Assembly (NCBI RefSeq): GCF_014337195.1
Contig: NZ_CP060634.1
Location: 2,418,001 to 2,482,000 of the forward strand
DNA from: Qiania dongpingensis
GTDB taxonomy: Bacteria; Bacillota; Clostridia; Lachnospirales; Lachnospiraceae
DNA: 64,000 nt
Direction: 5' to 3'
Under the pieces are notes generated by a model. That model saw only the letters and a program-made list of their open reading frames with translations. It was not told the origin of the DNA and did no database searches. The position numbers and the translations under genes are program-made. Shown in pieces: positions 25,860 through 34,185 of the stretch; the stretch's first letter is position 1; each line of letters starts with the position of its first letter.

Positions 25860-25897
25860 AGGAGGAGAGGGGATCTTTATCCCCCAAAAGCACCATG
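25860..25897 (+). promoter_or_regulatory. Ribosome binding site separated from its start codon by a small hairpin
   Basis: The strong GGAGGAG (25861-25867) is 27 bases from the ATG at 25895. Between them GGGGAT (25869-25874) and ATCCCC (25879-25884) form a 6-bp hairpin that would bring the two closer. No other good site precedes the ATG. Confidence 0.5.
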
Positions 25898-27472
25898 AAG
25901 AAAAGACTGAAGAAATTAATTGCGGCGGCAATTTCCCTGCTGCTGGTCCTGGGGCTGGCTGCCTGCGGGAATGCCAAGGATGACGGAGAAAGTACGAAAG
26001 CCGGACAGGATAAGACCACAAAGGTTATGAATTTCGGTTCGACCGGATATTTTGCGGCGGAGACCATGGACCCGGCCAACGGCTGGGACGGCTGGTACAT
26101 GACTTATGACGGAACGATGGAGACTCTGTTCCGCCTGGACGAGAGCTGTTCGCCGGTGAAATTTTTGGCAGAGGACTATGAAAACGTGGACAATCTCACT
26201 TGGAAAATTACGCTCAGGGATGATGTTACATTCCAGAACGGGGAGAAGATGACGGCGGATGCGGTAAAGAAATGCTTTGAACGCACCTATGAAGTGAGCG
26301 ACCGGGCGAAGGAACAGATTCCGGTGGAATCCATAGAGGCGGACGGACAGATTCTGACCTTCCATCTGCAGAAGGAAAATGTGACGCTCATCAATGATCT
26401 GACGGATCCGCTCTGGAGCGTATACGATTCGGAAAACAGTAATTTTACGGACACCTTGTATGCCACTGGTCCTTATCTCATCACCGATTTTGAGCCGTTC
26501 AAGGAGACGGTCGTGAAAAAATATGAAGGCTACTGGGGCGGAGAGCCGAAACTGGATGAAGCGCATCTCATCACCATAAATGATACGGAGGCACTGTCCA
26601 TGGCTCTCCAGAACGGAGAAATCGATATGGCGGTGGCGATGCCCACATCGGCCATTTCCACATTTCAGGATAATGCGGATTATGTGGTAGACGCGGTGAC
26701 AACCTCCAGAGGAAACAGGATGTACTATAATATGGACAGACCGGCGCTGAAGGAAGAAGCAGTCCGGCAGGCAATCTCCATGTGCATCGACAGGGAAGGT
26801 GTGGCGGAAAGTATTTATAACGGAATGGCGACCCCTTCTTACGGAATCTTCCCGGAATTCTTACCTTATGGAGGGACAGAGGGACTTGATCTGACCGTGA
26901 CAAAATATGATCCGGACGGGGCAAAGGCGCTTTTGGCGGATGCGGGCTGGAGCGACAGCAACGGAAACGGGACGCTGGATAAAGACGGAGTCGAGCTCGA
27001 GCTTCGCGCTATCACCTTCAGTTCCAGAAAAGAGCTGGGACAGTTCTTGGAGCTTCTGCAGTCGGAGCTTTCCGGCATCGGAATCAAGCTCACCGTAGAC
27101 GTAATGGAAAATACCGCAGATGTACAGGCTTCCGGCGACTATGATCTGGATTGTGAGACCGGCGTCATGGTACCCACGGGAAACGCCCAATACTTCTTTA
27201 ACATGATGGCGGTATCGGGAGGCAGCTCCAACTGGTCCCACTACTCCAATCCGAAGCTGGACGAGCTGGCGCAGACACTGGAAAAGACTTCTGATGAAGG
27301 AGAACGGACTTCCCTTATCCGGCAGATGGTACAGATGATTCTGGATGACAATGCCCTGACGATTTTTAACCATCAGAAAATGACGAATATCTATTCTAAG
27401 AATGTGACCGGATACCGTACGCATCCTTCCGAATATTACCTGCTGGATGTCAACATGGATATCAATAAATAA
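25895..27472 (+). CDS. NikA-like (family 5) ABC transporter substrate-binding lipoprotein
   Basis: A 525-residue extracellular solute-binding protein of the nickel/dipeptide family (SBP_bac_5). The signal peptide MKKRLKKLIAAAISLLLVLG leads to lipobox LAAC with C24. Family motifs include LTWKITLRDDVTFQNGEKMT and AVRQAISMCIDREGVAESIY. The C-terminus has the HPSEYYLLD stretch that I associate with the nickel-type branch, but ligand assignment to Ni, a metal chelate or a peptide is not certain. The unusual ribosome binding site is described separately. It heads a five-gene transporter followed by a methyltransferase. Confidence 0.9.
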   Translation: MKKRLKKLIAAAISLLLVLGLAACGNAKDDGESTKAGQDKTTKVMNFGSTGYFAAETMDPANGWDGWYMTYDGTMETLFRLDESCSPVKFLAEDYENVDNLTWKITLRDDVTFQNGEKMTADAVKKCFERTYEVSDRAKEQIPVESIEADGQILTFHLQKENVTLINDLTDPLWSVYDSENSNFTDTLYATGPYLITDFEPFKETVVKKYEGYWGGEPKLDEAHLITINDTEALSMALQNGEIDMAVAMPTSAISTFQDNADYVVDAVTTSRGNRMYYNMDRPALKEEAVRQAISMCIDREGVAESIYNGMATPSYGIFPEFLPYGGTEGLDLTVTKYDPDGAKALLADAGWSDSNGNGTLDKDGVELELRAITFSSRKELGQFLELLQSELSGIGIKLTVDVMENTADVQASGDYDLDCETGVMVPTGNAQYFFNMMAVSGGSSNWSHYSNPKLDELAQTLEKTSDEGERTSLIRQMVQMILDDNALTIFNHQKMTNIYSKNVTGYRTHPSEYYLLDVNMDINK

Positions 27473-27492
27473 TCTGAATGAATATCAGAAGA

Positions 27493-27521
27493 GCGACGCA
27501 GTCCTGCTGCGCCGCTTGTTC
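27493..27521 (+). promoter_or_regulatory. Intercistronic hairpin between binding protein and permease genes
   Basis: GCGACGCAG and CTGCGCCGC form a 9-bp stem with one A-C mismatch and a 5-base loop, followed by TTGTT. It probably stabilises the upstream message or causes partial termination. Confidence 0.5.
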
Positions 27522-27538
27522 TGTCAGGAGGGATACGG

Positions 27539-28465
27539 ATGATCAAATTTCTGGCGAGAAAGACAGGGATGCTGATCCTCATTTTTATTGGGATCACGTT
27601 TCTTTCTTTCTGTCTTACTTATTTGTCTCCCAGCGATCCGGCTGAAATAAAATTGAACAAAACCGGAGTGCCGCCCACGGAGGAACTATTGGAGCAGACC
27701 AGGAAGGAAATGGGGCTGGACCGTCCTCTGCTGATCCGATATGGGGATTGGCTCCTTGATATGATGAAAGGAGATATGGGGACATCTATACGAAATGGGA
27801 AGCCGGTGGTTTCTGAGCTGAAAAAGGCGCTGCCGCAGACCGCCGCGCTTACATTTGTTTCCATGGCCGCGGTCCTGCTGATATCCATACCTTTCGGGGT
27901 GCTGTGCGCCAGATTCAAAGACGGTCCGTTTGATATTGCCGTCCGGTTTGTTACATATCTGTTCGCCTCCCTTCCCTCTTTTTTCCTGGCCCTTGTTTTT
28001 CTGTATCTGTTCAGTGTGAAGCTGGGATGGTTCCCGGTCATTGCACCAAAGGGGATCAGAGGGATCATCATGCCGGCGCTGGTGTTGGCGCTCACTTTAA
28101 GCGCCTGGTATATCCGGCAGGTTCGTACGATCGTTCTGGACGAGTTGTCGAAGGAATATATAGCCGGATCGAGGGCGAGGGGAGTCCCTGAGAGGCAGAT
28201 TCTGTTTTCTCATGTTCTGAGAAACGCCATGCTGCCGATCACTACGCTGGTTGGGGTTTCTCTGGCCGGGATGCTGGGAGGGACTACCATTGTGGAAAAT
28301 GTGTTTTCCTGGCCCGGCCTGGGGCAATTGGCCATGGAAGCCATCACTGCCAGGGACTATCCGGTCATTCAGGGTTATGTGGTATGGATGGCTCTCATAT
28401 TCCTGCTGGTCAATTTCCTGGTGGACTTGTCCTACGGGTGGATCGATCCGAAGGTCAGAAGATGA
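27539..28465 (+). CDS. NikB/DppB-like ABC transporter permease
   Basis: A 308-residue permease with six predicted membrane helices. The N-terminal TM and the following YLSPSDPAEI stretch, then LLEQTRKEMGLDRPLLIRY, are typical of nickel/peptide permease 1. The EAA loop is EYIAGSRARGVPERQILFSH with conserved glycine, and the C-terminus (LSYGWIDPKVR) is the normal DppB end. AGGAGGG precedes the ATG. It pairs with the next permease. Confidence 0.94.
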   Translation: MIKFLARKTGMLILIFIGITFLSFCLTYLSPSDPAEIKLNKTGVPPTEELLEQTRKEMGLDRPLLIRYGDWLLDMMKGDMGTSIRNGKPVVSELKKALPQTAALTFVSMAAVLLISIPFGVLCARFKDGPFDIAVRFVTYLFASLPSFFLALVFLYLFSVKLGWFPVIAPKGIRGIIMPALVLALTLSAWYIRQVRTIVLDELSKEYIAGSRARGVPERQILFSHVLRNAMLPITTLVGVSLAGMLGGTTIVENVFSWPGLGQLAMEAITARDYPVIQGYVVWMALIFLLVNFLVDLSYGWIDPKVRR

Positions 28466-28479
28466 GCGGGAGGAGGAAG

Positions 28480-29292
28480 ATGAATAAAACAAAAAAAAGA
28501 GCCGCGGTCCTGCTTTTTATACTGGCCATGATTCTGGCGCTGGCGGCGGCCGGACGTTTTTTAGCACCGAATGATCCGTATCAAACCAATCTTTCCCAGG
28601 CGCTTAAAGGGCCGTCTGCGGTATATCCGTTTGGAACCGACAATCTGGGACGCTGCATTTTGTCCAGGATACTGGAAGGCGCGGCGGCATCGGTTTTTTC
28701 CGCGCTGACCGTGGTCGCCGTCGTTTTTACATTTGGAACACTGATCGGTTTGATTGCGGGGTATGCCGGCGGGTGGATCGATCAGGCGCTCATGAAGGTC
28801 ACGATGGTGTTTCAGGCGTTTCCCAGCTTTATCCTGGCGGTGGCAGTGGCCGGGATGCTGGGACCAGGGCTGAGAAACGCGATGATCTCTCTGGCCGTGA
28901 TGTATTGGACCACCTATGCCCGGCTTGCCAGAAGCCTGGTCATACAGCTGAAGGAGGAGGCTTATATAAAAGCGGCGAAAATGTGCGGGGCGAAGGGACG
29001 TCATATCATATTCCGCCATATCCTTCCCAACATGATCTCTCCATTGATGATCACGGCGGCGCTGGATATCAGCAATGTGACCCTCAGCATGGCAGGCCTT
29101 TCCTTTCTGGGGCTTGGCGTACAGGCGCCTTTGGCGGAATGGGGGCTGATGATCAGCAATGGGAGGCCGTACCTGCAGACAGCTCCGTGGTGCATTTTCT
29201 TCCCCAGCCTGGCGCTGTTCGTGGTGGTGGTTTTGTTTAACCTGACCGGGGACTGTCTCCGGGATGCGATAGATGACAGGGGGGAGGGGTGA
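28480..29292 (+). CDS. NikC/DppC-like ABC transporter permease
   Basis: A 270-residue permease 2 with about six helices. It has the conserved periplasmic entry FGTDNLGRCILSRILEG and the cytoplasmic EAA loop AYIKAAKMCGAKGRHIIFRH. The ATG at 28480 follows GGGAGGAGG and is preferred over ATG 28462, which overlaps the upstream stop without such a site. The last residues (LRDAIDDRGEG) end the family in the normal place. It forms the pore with the preceding protein. Confidence 0.94.
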   Translation: MNKTKKRAAVLLFILAMILALAAAGRFLAPNDPYQTNLSQALKGPSAVYPFGTDNLGRCILSRILEGAAASVFSALTVVAVVFTFGTLIGLIAGYAGGWIDQALMKVTMVFQAFPSFILAVAVAGMLGPGLRNAMISLAVMYWTTYARLARSLVIQLKEEAYIKAAKMCGAKGRHIIFRHILPNMISPLMITAALDISNVTLSMAGLSFLGLGVQAPLAEWGLMISNGRPYLQTAPWCIFFPSLALFVVVVLFNLTGDCLRDAIDDRGEG

Positions 29293-29296
29293 GCAG

Positions 29297-30103
29297 ATGA
29301 TTGAGGTGAAAAACATAACCGTCGCCTATGGAAGCGACACGGTGGTGAAAAATGTCAGCTTTGCCATGAAGCCGGGAGAGGTGATCGGAATCGTGGGCGA
29401 GAGCGGAAGCGGAAAGAGCACATTGCTCAAAAGCATATTGGGGCTTTTGGACAGCCGTGCAAAGGTGCTGGGCGGTGAGATCCGCCTGAATGGCAAGAAT
29501 CTGCTGGAATTCCCGCCTGCCAGGATGCGGCAGATTCGGGGAAAAGAAATAGCCATGGTATTTCAGCACCCGGAGCTTTCATTGGACCCGGTCTGGACGG
29601 TCGGAAGATCTTTTTATGAAAGTATACGCGTTCATCGGGAAATCACAAAAAAGGAAGCAAACGTGCTGGGAAGAAAATTACTTGAGGCGCTGGAACTGGG
29701 AGAGCCGGATAAGATTCTCTCTTCCTATCCCTTTGAATTGTCGGGAGGAATGTGCCAGCGGGCAGCCATCGCGATAGCCATGGCAAACCGGCCGGGAATC
29801 CTGCTGGCGGATGAACCGACCAGCGCTCTGGATGTGACCGTACAGAAACAGGTGATCGAGACGATGATGCAGATGAGGAAAGAATTCGGCGCTTCTATTT
29901 TGATCGTCTCCCATAACATAGGCGTAATCGCGAAGATGGCTGATTTTGTCGGCGTGATGAGGAGGGGGCAGATGGTAGAATGGGGAACGAAGGAAGAAGT
30001 GCTTTACTCGCCGAAGCAGGATTATACCAAAGCCCTGATCCGGGCTGTCCCGAAAATGGGCGGAGAGCTTCCGGCGGCCGAGGAGGAGGGTATCCATGGC
30101 TGA
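29297..30103 (+). CDS. NikD-like ABC transporter ATPase
   Basis: A 268-residue ABC ATPase with Walker A GESGSGKSTLLK, signature LSGGMCQRAAIAIAMA, Walker B ILLADEPTSALD and switch histidine in LIVSHNIGV. It is shorter than DppD/OppD and lacks their C-terminal cysteine-rich oligopeptide domain, as in NikD. GGGGAGGGG lies upstream of the ATG, and the last eight bases overlap the next gene. Confidence 0.94.
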   Translation: MIEVKNITVAYGSDTVVKNVSFAMKPGEVIGIVGESGSGKSTLLKSILGLLDSRAKVLGGEIRLNGKNLLEFPPARMRQIRGKEIAMVFQHPELSLDPVWTVGRSFYESIRVHREITKKEANVLGRKLLEALELGEPDKILSSYPFELSGGMCQRAAIAIAMANRPGILLADEPTSALDVTVQKQVIETMMQMRKEFGASILIVSHNIGVIAKMADFVGVMRRGQMVEWGTKEEVLYSPKQDYTKALIRAVPKMGGELPAAEEEGIHG

Positions 30104-30842
30104 ATGTATTCTGGAAGTAAAGGATTTGACAAAGCGTTTCCGCGGCAGGGATAAAAAGGGACGTGAGAATGCGGAAGAACAGGCGGCGGTGGACGGAGTC
30201 AGCTTTTCCATAGAAGAGGGAGAATGCTTCGGCCTGATCGGCGAGAGCGGTAGCGGGAAGTCCACGACGGCTTATATGGTGGCCGGCCTTTTAAAGCCGG
30301 ATGAAGGGGAGAGCCTGTTTCGCGGCCATCATATGCAGATGGTATTTCAGGACCCCATGAAAGCCATGAATCCGAGGAAGAGAGTGATCGACAGCATCAG
30401 TGAGGGAATTCTTTATCATAGAAATGGACTTTCTAGAACCGAAATCCGGGAAAAAGCATTGGAGGCCATGGATATGGTACAGCTTGACAGGAGCTTTGCA
30501 AAACGGTACGGCCGGGAACTGTCCGGCGGGGAATGCCAGAGAGCGACCATTGCCAGGGCTATCCTGATACGGCCGGAGCTTTTGGTATGCGACGAGGTGA
30601 CCAGCGCTCTGGACGTTTCCGTTCAGGCTCAGATCATGAGACTTCTGGACAGCCTGAAGAATCAGCTGGGACTGTCGTATCTGTTTATTTCCCATGACAT
30701 CGCTCTGGTCAGCAGCATCTGCGACCGGGTAGCCGTGATGTACCGCGGCAAAATAGTAGAGATGGGAAGAACAAAAGACGTGATTGCAGATTCAAAGGAC
30801 GAATATACAAAAAAACTGATTGATTCCGTACTGACTTTATAA
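30096..30842 (+). CDS. NikE-like ABC transporter ATPase
   Basis: A 248-residue ABC ATPase with Walker A GESGSGKSTTAY, signature LSGGECQRATIARAI, Walker B LLVCDEVTSALD and LFISHDIALV. Between Walker A and the Q-loop it is compact (GESLFRGHHMQMVFQDP), so it is smaller than DppF/OppF and has no oligopeptide C-terminal domain. It starts inside the previous ATPase gene, so the two subunits are likely made in equal amounts. The methyltransferase gene starts 25 bases after its stop. Confidence 0.93.
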   Translation: MAECILEVKDLTKRFRGRDKKGRENAEEQAAVDGVSFSIEEGECFGLIGESGSGKSTTAYMVAGLLKPDEGESLFRGHHMQMVFQDPMKAMNPRKRVIDSISEGILYHRNGLSRTEIREKALEAMDMVQLDRSFAKRYGRELSGGECQRATIARAILIRPELLVCDEVTSALDVSVQAQIMRLLDSLKNQLGLSYLFISHDIALVSSICDRVAVMYRGKIVEMGRTKDVIADSKDEYTKKLIDSVLTL

Positions 30843-30867
30843 CAAGACGTACAAAGAGGAGGTCTAC

Positions 30868-31632
30868 ATGAATAATAAAGAGGCGGCAATCGTCGGAAAG
30901 CGCTGGAGTTTTTGCGCCGAGGGATATGATTCCATCATACAGGAAGAATTTGAAGGGGAGCAGCCTTATCGCTGGAGCAGGCTGCTGCAGGAGAATGCTC
31001 CAAAGACGTGCGGAAGAGCATTGGATATCGGGACCGGTCCCGGGTTTTTTGCGGTACTGCTCAGCCGGATGGGATGGGAGGTCACAGGCATCGACTGCGC
31101 GGAGGAGATGGTCAGGACTGCTGCCAAAAACGCCGCGGCCTTAGGCGTAAAGGCGGAATTTTATCAAATGGACAATCACCATCTGAATTACTCAGATAAC
31201 ACCTTTGATTATATTGTCAGCAGGAACGTTACCTGGATTCTTTATGATCCGGAGGAAGCCTTTAAAGAATGGCTTCGCGTGTTGAAGCCGGGAGGACGGA
31301 TTCTTTATTTTGACGCGAATTGGCCTTATTCGAAAGATAAGTCGTTTTTGGAAGCGCAGAAGAGAGACGAAGAGGCATACAGAAATCAGTACGGGGAGCC
31401 GGCCAATACGTATCGCGGAGATGAAGAGACGGAGGAAAAATTCAAGAGTCTGCTTTTCTTTGACAAGGTATGGAGGCCGGAATGGGACGAACGCCATCTT
31501 CCGGATTGCGGATATTGCAACGTCAGAGTGATCCCAAGGGTCAATGAGGAGGTTTACAGCGAATCGAAGCAGCTTTTATATCGTTCTGTGCCGATGTTTC
31601 TGGTGACGGCGGATAAGCCGTTGGATCAGTAG
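30868..31632 (+). CDS. Class I SAM-dependent methyltransferase linked to the NikABCDE-like operon
   Basis: A 254-residue Rossmann-fold methyltransferase. SAM-binding motif I is ALDIGTGPGFFAV, the acidic residue after strand 2 is in VTGIDCAEEM, and the post-motif region is FDYIVSRNVTWIL and LKPGGRILYFD. The N-terminus (RWSFCAEGYDSIIQEEF) carries aromatic residues as in small-molecule methyltransferases. AGAGGAGGT precedes the ATG, and the 25-base gap to the ATPase gene makes it the last gene of the transporter operon. Its substrate is unknown; being tied to an importer, it may modify the imported chelate or a ligand for it (inference). Confidence 0.88.
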   Translation: MNNKEAAIVGKRWSFCAEGYDSIIQEEFEGEQPYRWSRLLQENAPKTCGRALDIGTGPGFFAVLLSRMGWEVTGIDCAEEMVRTAAKNAAALGVKAEFYQMDNHHLNYSDNTFDYIVSRNVTWILYDPEEAFKEWLRVLKPGGRILYFDANWPYSKDKSFLEAQKRDEEAYRNQYGEPANTYRGDEETEEKFKSLLFFDKVWRPEWDERHLPDCGYCNVRVIPRVNEEVYSESKQLLYRSVPMFLVTADKPLDQ

Positions 31633-31680
31633 AACGGAACAGGGTCCTACGGAAGAGAAAGGAGTATCATAAGGCAGTTT

Positions 31681-32046
31681 TCTTTCCTTTTTATATCACA
31701 TGATTTATCTCTTGTATCTTGTCTCTGCAGCAGGATATTGGTGATGTACCAGGGACGAGTCGTGGAATAGGGGATGGCAGCAGAAGTAATGGAGAAACCG
31801 GCCCACCCTTATACCGAGTTGCTTGTCCGGTGTGCGGAAGCATTTACGCTGGGGCGTGAAGAAAACAACAGAAAAAAGAGCCTGCCTGATAGACCGGAGC
31901 TGGAAAGCTGTATCGGAAAAAGAGAGAACGGCTGTGATTTCTATCCTTATTGTAAAAGACCAGGAGAAAAGTGCCGGTCGATCAGGCCGGAATTACCCGG
32001 AAAAGTGGATGAGCATTGCGCGGCGTGTCACTTTCCGGAAAATTAA
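31681..32046 (+). pseudogene. C-terminal remnant of an oligopeptide-type ABC ATPase
   Basis: The frame reads [20 protein letters not shown], then a YQGRVVE stretch, then the in-frame stop TAG at 31768-31770. It continues with PAHPYTELLVRCAEAF and a cysteine-containing oligopeptide-ABC tail (CDFYPYC, CRS, HCAACHF). No Walker A or signature exists upstream, so over 200 residues are missing. The tail type (DppD/OppD-like) is absent from the two intact ATPases next door, so it comes from another transporter gene rather than being a simple extension of them. Confidence 0.8.
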
Positions 32047-32047
32047 T

Positions 32048-32083
32048 AAAACCCAGGGCTTCCGAAGAAGTGACCTGGGTTTT
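32048..32083 (+). terminator. Hairpin terminator (possibly bidirectional)
   Basis: AAAACCCAGG (32048-32057) pairs perfectly with CCTGGGTTTT (32074-32083) around a 16-base loop. The T-run is short on each strand, so it may act in both directions, between the two pseudogene remnants. Confidence 0.7.
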
Positions 32084-32114
32084 GAACTGTCTGGCAAAAG
32101 GAGATTACATAGGG

Positions 32115-32600
32115 TCAATCAAAAAGTTCCGGAGGATTTTTATATCCATTAGAAGTCAGGAGAAGGAGCACAGAGCTCCATTTGGGGACTTTTTTCTGTA
32201 ATTCCGCATGCTTCAGACAGTTTAAAAGAATGGCGGAAGAGGTCTCCAGGTACAGGCCGTATCGGCCGAATTCTCTGACTGCATCGGATATATTTTCAGA
32301 AGCTGCACTTATGGCAGACCCACTGCTATTTCTCAACGCCAGTTCGGATTGATAGGTGGCGGTGCCCCGCTGATGGACGGCGTTTGAGAAGGATCGCCAA
32401 TGAATTTGTTTTGATGTGCGTTTTGTCCCAGAAGGACCCGCTCCAGCCGGGGGAACGGTACGGCGGCAACCAATTTAGGCATGGACGTAAGGAACCCTTC
32501 ACGCACCAGATCCGAAAAACCCTCGTAAATTCCGTACAGCAGGTCACCGCGACAGGTGGGGATCAGAATATATTCCGGCAGAGTGTGAAGGGATTGTTTT
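32115..32600 (-). pseudogene. Frameshifted C-terminal remnant of a threonine-synthase-like PLP enzyme
   Basis: Read on the minus strand, the first part gives LPEYILIPTCRGDLLYGIYE followed by GFSDLVREGF. One base is missing near 32370-32380 in a G-run. In the next frame the sequence continues as GTATYQSELALRNSSGSAIS, then AVREFGRYGLYLETSSAILL, and ends with VLLLLTSNGYKNP. This order (glycine-rich phosphate-binding region, strand, EPSSA-like motif, LTGNGLKDP-like end) matches threonine synthase and its relatives. The N-terminal half with the PLP lysine is absent. With the ATPase remnant beside it, the area is a zone of gene decay. Confidence 0.7.
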
Positions 32601-32677
32601 GTACCAGACCGGCAGTCTGAATGTGCTGAGGGAAGGTTCTGTTATTGCTTATGGGAAAATAGAGAGGATGGAATGAG

Positions 32678-34018
32678 ATGAGAAAAAAGAGCACGGTAGA
32701 TCTGACCCAGGGAGTCATTTGGAAACAGCTTCTATTATTTGCACTGCCCCTTCTGGCTTCCAGTTTTATTCAGCAGCTCTATAATACGGTGGATCTGCTG
32801 TTTGTGGGTAATTTTATCGGAAAAAATGCGTCGGCGGCAGTAGGGGCCAGCAGTTTGCTGATTACCTGCCTGGTGGGATTTTTCAGCGGGATGAGTGTCG
32901 GATCCGGAGTTGTAATGTCGCAGCAGGTGGGGGCAAGGAGCGAGGAAGGCATCAGAAAGACACTTCATACGGCAGTGGCCCTTAGCTTTGCGGGCGGGAT
33001 TCTGCTGACGATATTAGGATATATTGGAGCGCCGCTTTTCCTGAAATGGATGAATACGCCAGAGGAAATAATAGCGTCGGCTGTTTCCTATGTCCGGATA
33101 TATTTCCTGAGTTTGACGTCGGTCATCACGTATAACATCGGTTCCGGAGTCATCCGGGCCACAGGAAACTCCAGCGCGCCTATGCTGATCCAGCTGATGG
33201 GAGGAATCACTAACGTGATTATGGATGCCGTGTTTGTGGTCTGGTTTGAAAATGGGATTGACGGTGTAGCCTGGGCTACCCTGATATCTCAGACAACCTC
33301 CGCGGCTTTGGCGCTGGTATATCTGTTCAGACAAAAAGGCGCCTATCATCTTAATTTTAGAAAATTAAAGATATATGGTACGGTTTTAAAGGAAATCATA
33401 CGGGTGGGAATCCCGGCGGGAATTCAGTCACTGGTCATCACCTTGTCGAATGTATTTGCCCAGTATCATATTAACGGTTTTAATGTAGATGCCATCGCGG
33501 CCTTTACCGCTTATTTTAAAGTGGAACTGCCGATTTACCTTCCAATCGTAGCGTTCGGACAGGCCATCACGATATTCTCAGGTCAGAATATCGGGGCAAA
33601 GAATGAGGAACGCATGAGAAAAGGAACAAGGACCTGTATTTTAATGGGCATTTTTATCACCTTGATCATGATGGGAATTATGCTTTTATTTGGGCGTCAG
33701 GCTTTTCGGCTTTTTAATAAAGATGAGGAAGTGATTGCATATGGACTCCGCATTATTCGAATATCGTTTCCGTTTTATTGGGTCTACGTGATTTTAGAGG
33801 TTCTTGCGGCATCCATACGGGGCGCGGGAAAGTCGGTCCCGCCGATGGCTATTATTCTGACAAATATTTGTATCGTGCGGACGCTTCTTCTCTTTGTGAT
33901 TATGTCCTTTTATCATGATGTGCGCGGTATTGCCCTGACTTATCCAATCACCTGGGGGCTGACGGCAGTCTGCATGTGTCTGTATTACCGTTATGGTAAA
34001 TTTGTGCCGCACAAATAG
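32678..34018 (+). CDS. MATE family efflux transporter
   Basis: A 446-residue MATE protein with about twelve hydrophobic segments. Family motifs include LLFALPLLASSFIQQLYNTV and DLLFVGNFIG near the N-terminus, and AFGQAITIFSGQNIGAKNEE in the second half. It is closer to the DinF/MepA-like clostridial type than the exporter at 1.2-2.5 kb, which starts differently. AGAGAGG lies 10 bases before the ATG. It stands between the decayed region and the second import module. Its stop directly abuts the 3'-UTR repeat copy 2. Confidence 0.93.
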   Translation: MRKKSTVDLTQGVIWKQLLLFALPLLASSFIQQLYNTVDLLFVGNFIGKNASAAVGASSLLITCLVGFFSGMSVGSGVVMSQQVGARSEEGIRKTLHTAVALSFAGGILLTILGYIGAPLFLKWMNTPEEIIASAVSYVRIYFLSLTSVITYNIGSGVIRATGNSSAPMLIQLMGGITNVIMDAVFVVWFENGIDGVAWATLISQTTSAALALVYLFRQKGAYHLNFRKLKIYGTVLKEIIRVGIPAGIQSLVITLSNVFAQYHINGFNVDAIAAFTAYFKVELPIYLPIVAFGQAITIFSGQNIGAKNEERMRKGTRTCILMGIFITLIMMGIMLLFGRQAFRLFNKDEEVIAYGLRIIRISFPFYWVYVILEVLAASIRGAGKSVPPMAIILTNICIVRTLLLFVIMSFYHDVRGIALTYPITWGLTAVCMCLYYRYGKFVPHK

Positions 34019-34119
34019 GATATCCGGGGCATGGGGATAAAATTGGCGGACGAAAGGGAGAAAGCCCTTAAAAAACAAAGGAAAATTCCTGTGTTTTTTT
34101 AACCCCCTGCCCGGCTTGC
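34018..34119 (+). repeat. 3'-UTR repeat element, copy 2
   Basis: It begins at the last base of the MATE stop codon. The 5' box is GGATATCCGGGGCATGGGGA, and the 3' box is degenerate (AACCCCCTGCCCGGCTTGCA). The middle contains a terminator (34070-34100): AAACAAAGGAA pairs with TTCCTGTGTTT (one mismatch) followed by T residues. Confidence 0.7.
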
Positions 34120-34185
34120 AAAGGAGAAAATACCCTGATATGGTATGAAAAACAGGGATTCAATTACAGGAGAGGAGAGAGGGGA

